Assembly (NCBI GenBank): GCA_004144595.1 | Contig: SEEM01000008.1 | Coordinates: 1 to 64,000, forward strand | Reading direction: 5' to 3' | DNA from: Hyphomicrobiales bacterium | GTDB lineage: Bacteria > Pseudomonadota > Alphaproteobacteria > Rhizobiales > Beijerinckiaceae | DNA length: 64,000 bases | In this document: positions 1-8,136 of the stretch, piece by piece | Layout of the letters: each line of letters starts with the position of its first letter | How positions within the stretch are numbered: the stretch's first letter is position 1 | The notes under the pieces: model-generated | Seen by the model: only the letters and a program-made list of their open reading frames with translations | Databases searched by the model: none | Told to the model about the DNA's origin: nothing | Program-made: the position numbers and the translations under genes

Positions 1-645
1 CCCGCAGCCCCCACCGGCCCGTTCTCGCTGCCGAAGCGCGCCTATGAGGCGAATGCGCTGGAGCCGCATATCGATACGACGACCATGGACATCCACTACA
101 ACCGACATCATGCCGCGTTTGTCACCGCGCTCAACAACGCCGCCAAGGACAACGGCGTCATCGCAAAAGCCTCCGTTCCGGAGCTCCTTGCCGATCTCAC
201 CCAGGTGCCCGAGAGCATCCGCACTCTCGTCCGCAACAATGGCGGCGGGTATGCCAATCACACCATGTTCTGGGAGGTGATGGGTCCCAATGCAGGCGGC
301 ACTCCCACCGGCGAGGTGGCCGAAGCGATCACCCGCGACCTCGGCGGCTTCGAGAAGTTCAAGGCTGATTTCGAGGCGGCGGGCCTGCGCGTGTTCGGCT
401 CCGGCTGGGTCTTCGTCACCGTCGACAAGGCCGGCAAGCTCGCGCTGCTCGGCAAGCCGAACCAGGACAGTCCGCTCATGGACAAGCAGATGGTCCTGCT
501 CGGCAACGACGTCTGGGAGCACGCCTATTATCTGAAGTACCAGAACCGCCGCGCCGACTACCTCAAGGGCTGGTGGAACGTGGTCGACTGGAAGAAGGTC
601 AACGAGCGCTACGCCGCCGCCAAGGCCGGCAAGCTCGCGATCTGA
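1..645 (+). CDS. Superoxide dismutase (Mn-type signature), 5' end outside window
   Basis: Disproportionates superoxide to peroxide and oxygen. The frame is open from base 1, so the start lies upstream. The first visible residues (PAAPTGPF) precede the usual family N-terminus, which hints at an N-terminal extension or export signal. The metal ligands are visible: the His of IHYNRHH, the His of YANHTMFW, and Asp and His of DVWEHAYY. Gly in the GGGYANH segment plus Gln in PNQDSPL is the Mn or cambialistic pattern rather than the strict Fe pattern. A dispersed stem-loop repeat follows the stop and the next gene is convergent. Confidence 0.93.
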   Translation, partial: PAAPTGPFSLPKRAYEANALEPHIDTTTMDIHYNRHHAAFVTALNNAAKDNGVIAKASVPELLADLTQVPESIRTLVRNNGGGYANHTMFWEVMGPNAGGTPTGEVAEAITRDLGGFEKFKADFEAAGLRVFGSGWVFVTVDKAGKLALLGKPNQDSPLMDKQMVLLGNDVWEHAYYLKYQNRRADYLKGWWNVVDWKKVNERYAAAKAGKLAI

Positions 646-653
646 CAAGACGC

Positions 654-750
654 GTCATTCTCGGGCGAAGCGGCGCTTCGACCCGAGAATCGCGCGCAGG
701 AGAAGGCGCCTCATCGTCCAGAGATGCTAGGTTCAAGCCCGAGCATGACG
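654..750. repeat. Dispersed two-hairpin intergenic repeat, copy A
   Basis: A 97-bp element between two convergent genes. The first hairpin has 9-bp arms, ATTCTCGGG (657-665) and CCCGAGAAT (682-690), with an inner CGAAGC/GCTTCG stem. The second, partly decayed hairpin pairs ATGCT (724-728) with AGCAT (742-746) and ends in CCCGAGCATGAC. The same architecture and terminal words recur at 55053-55144. It may also terminate the flanking transcripts. Confidence 0.7.
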
Positions 751-760
751 GCACCGTGCG

Positions 761-1984
761 CTAGTGCCCGACCTTGGCGCCCTTCGTGCCCTCGCTGAGG
801 CGCGGCAGGAACCAGGCGAGCAGCCCCATCAGCGGGATGAACGAACAGATCTTGTAGACCGCCTCGATGCCGAGATGGTCGGCGAACTCGCCGAGCAGCG
901 CGGCCGCCAGCCCGCCGAGCCCGAAGGACAGCCCGTAGAAGAAGCCGCCGACCAGGCCGACGCGGCCGGGCAGCAGCTCCAGCGCATAGATCAGGATCGC
1001 GGCGAAGGCGCTCGACATGATCAGGTTGATCACGATCGTCAGCGCGCCGGTCCAGAACAGGTCGGCATAGGGCAGGATCAGCGTGAACGGCAGCGCGCCC
1101 AGGATCGAGAACCAGATGATCTTGTTGCGGCCGATCCGGTCGCCCAGCATGCCGCCGGCCAGCGCGCCCACCGCCGAAGAGGCGAGGAACAGGAACAGCA
1201 TCACCTGGGAGTTCTGGATCGAGATGCCGAACTTGCCCATCAGATAGAAGGTGTAGAACGACGAGAAGCTCGCCGAATAGGCGTTCTTCGAGAACAGCAG
1301 GATGATCAGGATGGTGATGGCGAAAGCGACGGAGCGCTTGCCCGGCCGCGCCGGTGCCGCGCTCGCTGTCGCAACCTTGGGAGGCCGCGCCCGGTCAAGC
1401 CGGGCATAGCTCGCCGCGGTCCAGACCATCAGCATCATCGCGACCAGCGCCGCGACCGAAAACCAGGCAAGGCTGCCCTGCCCGCGCGGCACGATGATGA
1501 AAGCCGCGAGCAGCGGCCCGAGCGCCCCGCCGGTCTGCCCGCCGACCTGGAAGATGCCCTGCGCCAGCCCGTGCTGGCCGCCCGAGGCGTTACGCGCCAT
1601 GCGCGTCGCTTCCGGATGGAAGATCGACGAGCCGATGCCGACGCACGCCGCCGAGAGCAGCAGGAATCCGTAGCTGCCGGCATAGGCCAGCCCGATCAGG
1701 CCGGACAGCGTGAAGCCCATGCCGACCACCATCGAATAGGGCATCGGATGCTTGTCGGTGTAGAGGCCGACGGCCGGCTGGAGCAGCGAGGCCGCAACCT
1801 GGAAGGTCAGCGTGATCAGGCCGATCTGGCCGAAATCGAGCCGGTAGGCTTCCTTGATGATCGGATAGATCGCCGGGATGAGCGACTGGATCATGTCGTT
1901 GAGCAGATGCGTGAAGCTCAGTGCGATCAGCACCGGCATCATGGCGCGTTGCGGCAGGGAGGCGGTCGGCGCGCTGGCGGTCAT
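761..1984 (-). CDS. MFS transporter, fosmidomycin-resistance (Fsr) type
   Basis: Inner-membrane major facilitator exporter of about 407 aa with twelve hydrophobic segments. HLLNDMIQSLIPAIYP near the N-terminus and IFHPEATRMAR / HGLAQGIFQVGGQ in the first half match the Fsr subgroup, whose members export fosmidomycin and other small compounds. I start at the ATG at 1984 (MTASAPTA), because the 42 residues readable upstream are Cys/Arg-rich and unlike the family. It follows the M81 peptidase on the same strand with a 168-bp gap, so it may belong to that transcript or have its own promoter. The substrate cannot be told from sequence. Confidence 0.85.
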   Translation of the reverse strand: MTASAPTASLPQRAMMPVLIALSFTHLLNDMIQSLIPAIYPIIKEAYRLDFGQIGLITLTFQVAASLLQPAVGLYTDKHPMPYSMVVGMGFTLSGLIGLAYAGSYGFLLLSAACVGIGSSIFHPEATRMARNASGGQHGLAQGIFQVGGQTGGALGPLLAAFIIVPRGQGSLAWFSVAALVAMMLMVWTAASYARLDRARPPKVATASAAPARPGKRSVAFAITILIILLFSKNAYSASFSSFYTFYLMGKFGISIQNSQVMLFLFLASSAVGALAGGMLGDRIGRNKIIWFSILGALPFTLILPYADLFWTGALTIVINLIMSSAFAAILIYALELLPGRVGLVGGFFYGLSFGLGGLAAALLGEFADHLGIEAVYKICSFIPLMGLLAWFLPRLSEGTKGAKVGH

Positions 1985-2092
1985 CTGGGCTTGGTCCCGC
2001 AGCGTCTGCGGCAGGCCGATTCCCGCCTCGTGACGCGGCCGAGGCTCTAGACGATCCCCGGCATGCGCACAATTTGATAAGCCGGCGTCACG

Positions 2093-2108
2093 GCATTGCG
2101 TGCAATGC
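2093..2108. promoter_or_regulatory. Palindrome GCATTG-CGTG-CAATGC
   Basis: Perfect 6-bp inverted repeat with a 4-bp spacer, lying between the M81 gene stop and the MFS gene start, about 109 bp upstream of the MFS start. It could be an operator for the MFS gene. No cognate regulator is adjacent, so the role is inferred. Confidence 0.35.
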
Positions 2109-2152
2109 ATGCACCTACGACAGCCTGCTTTCAGGAAAGCCGTGCGGCGGCC

Positions 2153-3640
2153 TTAGGACACTTTGTCGAGCGGGTAGAGCGGCCGCCGCACCCGGCGATA
2201 GGGCAGCTTGCTCAGGTCCGGCGTGCAGAGCGCCCCGCTGTCGCAGACGATGACCTTGCCGGCGATGGGCTCGAAGGCGGCGCGGAAGTGCTGCATCGAC
2301 TTCAGCCCGACGACGCGCTTCGCGGCCGGGTCGATGCCGAAGGCGCGGAACTGCTGGAGATCGTTCATCTGGGCGCGGGTCGTCGTGACCAGGATCTCGA
2401 TATCGCCGACGCGCAGCACCGCGCAGGGTCCCCAGCTCGCGCTCAACCCACCCATCATCGGACCGTCACCGACATAGTCGCCGTCGCTGACGCTGACGAG
2501 CGTGCCGGTGAGTTCCAGCGGCCCGCCGCCGATCTCGGGGTCGACCTTGCCGCCGAGACGGACCGAGAGGGTCGAGCCCGGCTTGCCCATGCGCAATTCG
2601 GCCGCGACCTCTGGATCGACCATCGGGCCGAAGCAGGCGTCCGTGAGATCGGCCGCGATCATGCCCTTGAGCAGGCCGGTCGCATCGCCATAGCCACCGC
2701 CGCCGGGATTGTCGGCATAATCCGCGATGGTCAGCGGCCCCTTCGTCGCGACATAGGACTTGGCTTCGGCAACCGCATCCTCGACCGAAAGGAACGGCGT
2801 CACCACGTCGAAGCGGCGCTGCCACATGTCCTCAACAAGCGCCTCGGCGAAGGCCTGGTGCTTCTCGCGCTCGCCTGCGCAGGTGACGAGCACGGTCGGG
2901 CCGACCTCATGGATATCGGCATTGCCGAAGCCGCCATTGACGCTGACGGCGAAGACGCCCGCCTCCGTCTCATAAGCCTTCGCCTTGGCGATGCGCTCGA
3001 CCATCGGGCCGATATCGGTGCGCCCGCCATTGACCTCCTCCAGCATCGGCCGCTCGGCCCGCAGCGTCACCGGTTTGATCTCGCCCTTCATCGTGCGCTG
3101 CAGGATGCCGGCGGCGAGCTTACCGATCTCGCGCATGTCGACATGCGGATAGGTCTTGTAGGAGACGACGATATCGGCGAGATCGGTCATCTTGCGGGTG
3201 ACATTGGCATGGGGATCGAGCGTGACGCCGATCGGTACGTCCGGCCCGAGCACGGCGCGGACGCGCTCCAGCAGCTCCCCCTCGCCGTCCTCGCAGAACT
3301 CCGTGACCATCGCGCCGTGCAGGCCGAGCAGCACGCCGTCGATCTTGCCGGCTTGCGCCTTCGCGGCATCGACGATGACGCCGGCGATCCGGTCGAAGGC
3401 ATCGCACGTCACCGGGCCGGAAGGTTGGGCGGCGGCGCTGATCGCATGGATGACGTTCCATCCCGCCGGGCGGCCGATATCGAGGAAGCCGGCGATCGGC
3501 GTGTTGGCTTCGGCCCGCGCGGCGATGGCGTCGTCGCCGAGCTTGATGCCGCGATCGGTGAAAGCGGCGTAATCGGCCGGGCAGCGGCTGAAGGTGTTGC
3601 TCTCATGCGAGAACTCGGCGGTCAGGACGGTGAAGCTCAT
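2153..3640 (-). CDS. M81 family metallopeptidase (MlrC-like)
   Basis: 495 aa, the usual length for the M81/MlrC family, whose founding member cleaves linearised microcystin. The N-terminus has the family motif EFSHESNTFS. The mid-protein GVTLDPHANVT contains the DPHAN metal-binding signature, and the C-terminal domain shows GGGYGDATGLLKGM. No signal peptide, so it should act on imported peptides in the cytoplasm. It is the last gene of the cluster transcribed from the RpiR regulator through the solute-binding protein and two permeases, 37 bp after dppC. The ATG at 3640 has an AGAGGAA ribosome site. Catalysis of microcystin itself is not implied. Confidence 0.88.
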   Translation of the reverse strand: MSFTVLTAEFSHESNTFSRCPADYAAFTDRGIKLGDDAIAARAEANTPIAGFLDIGRPAGWNVIHAISAAAQPSGPVTCDAFDRIAGVIVDAAKAQAGKIDGVLLGLHGAMVTEFCEDGEGELLERVRAVLGPDVPIGVTLDPHANVTRKMTDLADIVVSYKTYPHVDMREIGKLAAGILQRTMKGEIKPVTLRAERPMLEEVNGGRTDIGPMVERIAKAKAYETEAGVFAVSVNGGFGNADIHEVGPTVLVTCAGEREKHQAFAEALVEDMWQRRFDVVTPFLSVEDAVAEAKSYVATKGPLTIADYADNPGGGGYGDATGLLKGMIAADLTDACFGPMVDPEVAAELRMGKPGSTLSVRLGGKVDPEIGGGPLELTGTLVSVSDGDYVGDGPMMGGLSASWGPCAVLRVGDIEILVTTTRAQMNDLQQFRAFGIDPAAKRVVGLKSMQHFRAAFEPIAGKVIVCDSGALCTPDLSKLPYRRVRRPLYPLDKVS

Positions 3641-3677
3641 GGCGTTCCTCTGGCTGTTTCGCGCGTTTCTTGTCGTG

Positions 3678-4523
3678 TCAGCCGTCGCGTAGCGGGCGGC
3701 GGATATCGAGCGCCTCGATCAGCGCATCGCCGAACAGGTTGATGGCGATGACCGTGGTGGCGATGACGAGGCCCGGGAAGATGATGATCCAGGGCGCGAT
3801 GAAGATCTGCGCCGTGCCGGAGCTCATCATCGCGCCCCAGCTCGGCACGGGGGGCTGCGCGCCCAGTCCGAAGAAGCCGAGCGTCGCTTCGAGCACGATC
3901 GCGTCGCCCGTCGCCAGCATGCCGGCGACGATGACCGGCGTCATCGCATTGGGCAGGAGATGCAGGAAAAGCACGCGGCCTGGCCCTGCACCGGCCGTCA
4001 CCGCCGCGTCGACGAAGAGCTCGCCCTTCAGCGCCATCACCTGCGCCCGCGTCAGCCGCGTGAACTGCGCGAGATAGGCGATGGCTATGGCGATCGCCGT
4101 CGAATGCAGTCCGGGCCCGAGGATCGCGATCAGGATCAGCGCCAGCAGGATTTCCGGAAAGGACCAGGTCAGGTCGACGAAGACGGTGACGATCTTGTCG
4201 AAGATGCCGCCGAAATAGCCGGCGGCGGCACCGAGCGTTGCGCCCATCAGCGCCGACAGGGCAATCGAGAGCACGCTGACGCTGAGCGAAGTCCGCGCGC
4301 CCTGGATGATGCGCGAAAGCAGGTCACGCCCAAATTCGTCGGTGCCGAGCCAATGCGCGACTGAAGGCGGCGTGTTGGCGATGGAAAGCTTCTGCGCGGC
4401 GTAGTCATAGGGCGCGATCCAGGGCGCGAAGATCGCACACAGGACGAGCGCGAGCAGGAACAGCGCGCAGATGGCGCCGCGGGGCGAACGGAGGATACGG
4501 CCGACGAGGGATTTGCGGCTCAT
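3678..4523 (-). CDS. Peptide ABC transporter permease, DppC type
   Basis: 281 aa, full length for a DppC/OppC permease. The N-terminal hydrophobic segment is followed by WLGTDEFGRDLLSRIIQGARTS, the family's periplasmic loop. The C-terminal half holds the EAA-type loop that contacts the ATPase and ends in FFGLGAQPPVPSWGAMM. I chose ATG 4523 (MSRKSLVG), preceded by an AGGTG site; a longer reading would overlap dppB. It starts 10 bp after the dppB stop, so the two are translated from one message. No DppD/DppF ATPase gene is near. Confidence 0.9.
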   Translation of the reverse strand: MSRKSLVGRILRSPRGAICALFLLALVLCAIFAPWIAPYDYAAQKLSIANTPPSVAHWLGTDEFGRDLLSRIIQGARTSLSVSVLSIALSALMGATLGAAAGYFGGIFDKIVTVFVDLTWSFPEILLALILIAILGPGLHSTAIAIAIAYLAQFTRLTRAQVMALKGELFVDAAVTAGAGPGRVLFLHLLPNAMTPVIVAGMLATGDAIVLEATLGFFGLGAQPPVPSWGAMMSSGTAQIFIAPWIIIFPGLVIATTVIAINLFGDALIEALDIRRPLRDG

Positions 4524-4533
4524 CGCGCACCTG

Positions 4534-5466
4534 TCATCGCGCACCCATGGCTTCGCGCAAGCGCGGATCGAGCGCCGCCTGGGCAAGGTCGCCGATCAGC
4601 GTGCCGAGCATCACGGCTATGGCCAGCATCAGCAGGCAGCCCTGCACCAGCGGATAGTCGCGCTGGCCCAGGCCCGTGATCAGCAGGGAGCCGAGCCCCG
4701 GTCGGGCGAAGACATATTCGACCGTGACCGCCCCACCCAGGATCCAGCCGATGCGCAGGCCCAGTATGGTCATCACCGGCAGCATCGCCTGCTGCAGGAT
4801 ATGGCGGAGCTGGATACGCCAGAACGGCACGCCCTTGGCCTGCAGCACTCTCACGAAATCGCGGCTCGCGATTTCGACCATCGCCGCGCGGGTGACACGG
4901 GCGATCAGTGCCGTGCCGCCGATGCCGATGGTCAGCGCCGGCAGCACCAGCGCATCCCATGTGCGCGCGCCCGAGACCGGGAACCACTCGAACTGCACGG
5001 CGAACATCAGGATCATCAGGAGCGCCAGCCAGAAGCTCGGCAGCGTCGAGCCCAGCAGGATGAAGCCCATCACCGCCCGGTCGAACAGGCTGTCGCGGAA
5101 GGAGGCCGCAAGCACGCCGGTGACGATACCGACCACCGTCGAGAAGATCAGCGCCGTGCCGCCGAGCGCCAGGCTATGCGGCATGTTCTCGGCGATGAGC
5201 CGCGAAACCGGCTGGCGCATCACGATGGCGTCGCCGAAATCGCCGGTGACGACCTTGGCGAGCCAGCGCCCGTACTGGACCAGCAGCGGCTGGTCCAGGC
5301 CGTAGCGCGCGATCATCTGCGCCCGCTGCTCGGGCGAGGACCCGACCTGGATCAGATGCTCCAGCGGATCGCCCGGCACGAGATGGATGATCATGAAGAT
5401 CACCAGCGAGACGGTGAGGAAGACCGGCACCAGCATGGCGAGGCGCCGGATCGCGAAGCGCAGCAA
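4534..5466 (-). CDS. Peptide ABC transporter permease, DppB type
   Basis: 310-aa inner-membrane subunit with the typical first helix, HLVPGDPLEHL, RYGLDQPLLVQYGRWL and the C-terminal FARPGLGSLLITGLGQRDYPLVQG segment. It forms the translocation pore with the neighbouring DppC-type protein. The start is a TTG at 5466 with a good AGGAG site eight bases upstream; there is no ATG before the first transmembrane helix. It lies 31 bp downstream of the solute-binding protein gene. Confidence 0.9.
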   Translation of the reverse strand: MLRFAIRRLAMLVPVFLTVSLVIFMIIHLVPGDPLEHLIQVGSSPEQRAQMIARYGLDQPLLVQYGRWLAKVVTGDFGDAIVMRQPVSRLIAENMPHSLALGGTALIFSTVVGIVTGVLAASFRDSLFDRAVMGFILLGSTLPSFWLALLMILMFAVQFEWFPVSGARTWDALVLPALTIGIGGTALIARVTRAAMVEIASRDFVRVLQAKGVPFWRIQLRHILQQAMLPVMTILGLRIGWILGGAVTVEYVFARPGLGSLLITGLGQRDYPLVQGCLLMLAIAVMLGTLIGDLAQAALDPRLREAMGAR

Positions 5467-5497
5467 GGATCGATCTCCTACGCGAATTCGTCCCGGC

Positions 5498-7066
5498 TCA
5501 ATTGGCCGGGGCGATGTCGATCATCGACTGGCTGGAGAAGCCGATGCCGCGGATCGTCTCGGGCATCGTCACGCGCTTGCCGTAGGCCAGGCTCTGCACC
5601 GGCTGGTAGATCGGCGAGAACGGGTACTGCGACAGCACATACTCGTGGTACTTCGTGAAGTTCGCGACGCGCTCGTCCCAGGTCTTCGACTTGTTCATGG
5701 CGATGTCGTTGAGCTTCTCGGCCTCGGGATCGTTGAACATCGAGACATTGGGGTAGCCTGCGCGCTTGGCCGCGAAGAACCAGTCGACGATATCGGCATT
5801 GGTCCACTGATAGGCGCGCACCGCGAGCTGGTGCTCGGTCTTCTTGCGATACTGCGCATTGATAGAGCCGGCATCGACGATGCTGATATCGGCCTGCATG
5901 CCGACGGCCTTGAGCTGTGCCTGGATGATCTCGGCGAGGCGCTTGAACTCGGTGCCGTTCTGGGCCCAGAGCTTCACCTCGAGGCGCTTGCCATCCTTGA
6001 CGCGGATGCCGTCCGGACCGGGCTTCCAGCCGGCCGCGTCGAACACCTTCTTCGAGCGCTCGGGATCGTAGGAAATCTTGTACCTGGGATCGACCTGCGA
6101 CTCCTTGAGCGAGGAGATCAGGAAGGTGTCGGCCGTCTCGCCATTGCCGCCATAGAGGCTGGTCAGGATTTCCGTCTGGTTGACGGCGAAGGCTGTCGCC
6201 TCGCGCACCTTGATGTCGGTGAACGGCGCGACGCTCGTGTTGATCGGCATATAGACCACCTCGTTACCGGGGATGGTCACGAGTTTCACCGCCTTGTCGG
6301 CCTGGATGCGCGGCAGGAAGTCGGTGGGGACGTTGACGAGCACGTCGGCGCCGCCGGTCTTGAGTTCGAGATAGGCGGTCGATTCCTCGCCGATCTCGCG
6401 GAAGGTCAGCTTCTTGAACTTGGCCGGCCCCTGGTTCTTCGAGAGGGCAGAGGCCGATTTGTAGTCGTCGTTGCGCACGAGCACGGTCTGCTGGCCGACC
6501 GTGAACTGCTGCATCTTATAGGGGCCGGTGCCGATCGCCTCGGTCACGCCGAACTTGTCGCCGAGCGCCTCGTAGGATTTCGGCTCAGGCACGCACATGA
6601 AAGAGCTGGCAAGGTTGAACAGCAGGTTCGGGTCGGGATGCTTCATGTGGAAGCGCACGGTCAGGTCGTCGACCACCTCGACCTTGTCGATCGCCTCGAC
6701 GGTGAAGGCGTTCTCGGTGCCCTTGAACTGCGGCACCCACCATTCGATCGTCTTGGCATTGAAGGGCTCGCCATTGTGGAACTTCACACCCGGCTTCAGT
6801 TTGAAGGTCCAGAGCATGCCGTCCGGGCTCGATTCCCAGGAGGTCGCGAGCTGGCCATGGAAGCTCTGGTCGGCGTCCTGCACCACCAGCCGGTCGAAGA
6901 TCAGCGTCGTCGCCGTGTTGAGCTTCGTCGCCTTGATCGGATTGTAGGTCGGCGCGCCGACGAGGCGCGCGGTCATCACGAACGTGGCTTCCTGCGCCAG
7001 CGCGGTGGTGGCGGCCAGCGCCGAAAGGCCCAGCGCCAGCAGGCTCCCCTTCATCATCGTCTTCAT
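5498..7066 (-). CDS. Peptide ABC transporter substrate-binding protein (SBP family 5)
   Basis: 522 aa, with a cleavable signal peptide (MKTMMKGSLLALGLSALAA then ALAQ) exporting it to the periplasm. The body matches the DppA/OppA family 5 pattern: TLIFDRLVVQDADQSFHGQLA, WTFKLKPGVKFHNGEPF, and near the C-terminus a region with YPFSPIYQPVQSLAYG. It should deliver a peptide or peptide-like ligand to the two permeases downstream. ATG 7066 has an AGGGGAA site. The 51-bp gap from the RpiR regulator suggests one operon. Confidence 0.92.
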   Translation of the reverse strand: MKTMMKGSLLALGLSALAATTALAQEATFVMTARLVGAPTYNPIKATKLNTATTLIFDRLVVQDADQSFHGQLATSWESSPDGMLWTFKLKPGVKFHNGEPFNAKTIEWWVPQFKGTENAFTVEAIDKVEVVDDLTVRFHMKHPDPNLLFNLASSFMCVPEPKSYEALGDKFGVTEAIGTGPYKMQQFTVGQQTVLVRNDDYKSASALSKNQGPAKFKKLTFREIGEESTAYLELKTGGADVLVNVPTDFLPRIQADKAVKLVTIPGNEVVYMPINTSVAPFTDIKVREATAFAVNQTEILTSLYGGNGETADTFLISSLKESQVDPRYKISYDPERSKKVFDAAGWKPGPDGIRVKDGKRLEVKLWAQNGTEFKRLAEIIQAQLKAVGMQADISIVDAGSINAQYRKKTEHQLAVRAYQWTNADIVDWFFAAKRAGYPNVSMFNDPEAEKLNDIAMNKSKTWDERVANFTKYHEYVLSQYPFSPIYQPVQSLAYGKRVTMPETIRGIGFSSQSMIDIAPAN

Positions 7067-7117
7067 CCCGTTTCCCCTTTTGTTTTGAGATGTTGCGAAA
7101 GGCTTTGATCGCGGCTG

Positions 7118-7996
7118 TCAGCCGAGCGGGCCGGAACCGTCCCCGGCATGACCGGTGAAACGGCCGTAGAGTTCGGCCATCCGGTTCAGGCGCGGCTCGA
7201 CCTGTGGGCCGAGCTCGACGAAGACCGCGTTGATCAGGAGGTTGCCCAGGCTCGCCATCTGGGCGGTCGAATCCCAGAACAGGTTGAACTCGGTCGAGAC
7301 GACCAGCATCTCGTCGACGAGCCCACGGCCCCAGTCGCAGAAGGCATCGGTGATGAGCGTGGTCTTGATGCCCGCCGCCTTCGCCTGCTCGGCCAGCACC
7401 TTGGCCATGCGCGAATAGCGCCGCGCCTCGAAGATCACGAGGCAGCGCTCCTTCTCGGACGACAGCAGCAGATCGGAGAAATTGCCGGCCGCGAGATCGG
7501 CGAGATGCACGCCGTCGCGCAGATATTGCAGCTGGTTGGCGAGATACTGCGCGAGCCCGCGCTCGGTCTGAAAGCCGGTGACATAGACGGAGGAGGCCGT
7601 CGCGAGCCGGCGAGCGACGCGCTTCCACTCCTCGCTCTGGGCGAGTTCATAAATGCGGACGAGACCGGCGATCTCCAACTGGAGGCTGCGCGCCAACTGG
7701 TCGTCGCCGGCGAGGCTGCGCTGTTGGAAATCGCGCAGGCGGTCGCTGATCAGCCAGGGCCTGTCGCCGATCTCCTCGGCAAGGCTCGCCTTGAGATCCT
7801 TCAGGCTCCGGTAGCCGAGCGTCCGGCAGAAGCGCCCGACCGTCGGCTCGCTGAGCGAGACCTTCTCCGCGAGGCTCGCCGCCGTCTCGAAGGGCAGGCT
7901 CGGCATCTGCGCCAGCATATAGCTCGCCAGAGCCTTGTCGGCTCTGGAGCCGCCGGCAAGGCAAGCCTGCAATCTCTGGCGAAGCGTCTGCGACAT
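7118..7996 (-). CDS. MurR/RpiR family transcriptional regulator
   Basis: 292 aa. The N-terminal HTH_6 domain (residues about 1-75) includes SLAEKVSLSEPTVGRFCRTLGY, followed by a SIS sugar-phosphate-type domain (about 120-260: SSVYVTGFQTERGLAQYL, CLVIFEARRYSRMAKVLA). RpiR proteins usually bind sugar phosphates, but relatives control peptide and amino-acid uptake clusters. It is the first gene of the peptide-uptake transcript and divergent from the oxidoreductase, so it probably controls both. I start at ATG 7996, which has GGGAG five bases upstream, rather than the GTG two codons earlier. Confidence 0.88.
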   Translation of the reverse strand: MSQTLRQRLQACLAGGSRADKALASYMLAQMPSLPFETAASLAEKVSLSEPTVGRFCRTLGYRSLKDLKASLAEEIGDRPWLISDRLRDFQQRSLAGDDQLARSLQLEIAGLVRIYELAQSEEWKRVARRLATASSVYVTGFQTERGLAQYLANQLQYLRDGVHLADLAAGNFSDLLLSSEKERCLVIFEARRYSRMAKVLAEQAKAAGIKTTLITDAFCDWGRGLVDEMLVVSTEFNLFWDSTAQMASLGNLLINAVFVELGPQVEPRLNRMAELYGRFTGHAGDGSGPLG

Positions 7997-8024
7997 CGGC
8001 ACTCCCGCGCTTCGGAAGAAGAAG

Positions 8025-8066
8025 TTATTTTTCTTTCAATCTGTCAATTGATTTTTATTTTCTTGC
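8025..8066. promoter_or_regulatory. AT-rich divergent control region with a direct repeat
   Basis: In a GC-rich region this stretch is strikingly AT-rich. It carries two near-identical words, TTATTTTTCTTTC (8025-8037) and TTTATTTTCTTGC (8054-8066), 29 bp apart, with TCAATTGA between them. It lies between the divergent RpiR and oxidoreductase genes, where an RpiR operator and both promoters are expected. Assignment to RpiR is inference. Confidence 0.45.
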
Positions 8067-8136
8067 AAAACAGGTCCAACTGGGGCTCGGTTCGGCTATG
8101 CCCGGTCTCGGGCAAAGGAGATGGATTCGACTGGCG

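Noticed and set aside
764-2050. Long plus-strand ORF (428 aa) opposite the MFS gene
   Set aside because: Composition is rich in Arg, Gln and Asp with no hydrophobic or family pattern; it mirrors the codon bias of the real minus-strand gene, as GC-rich shadows do.
2096-3742. 548-aa plus-strand ORF opposite the M81 gene
   Set aside because: Arg/Asp-rich shadow translation; the minus strand has full M81 motifs and ribosome sites.
4524-4586. Start of the DppC-type gene at 4586
   Set aside because: This would overlap the dppB 3' end by over 50 bp with Arg-rich residues; ATG 4523 has a ribosome site and the usual N-terminus.
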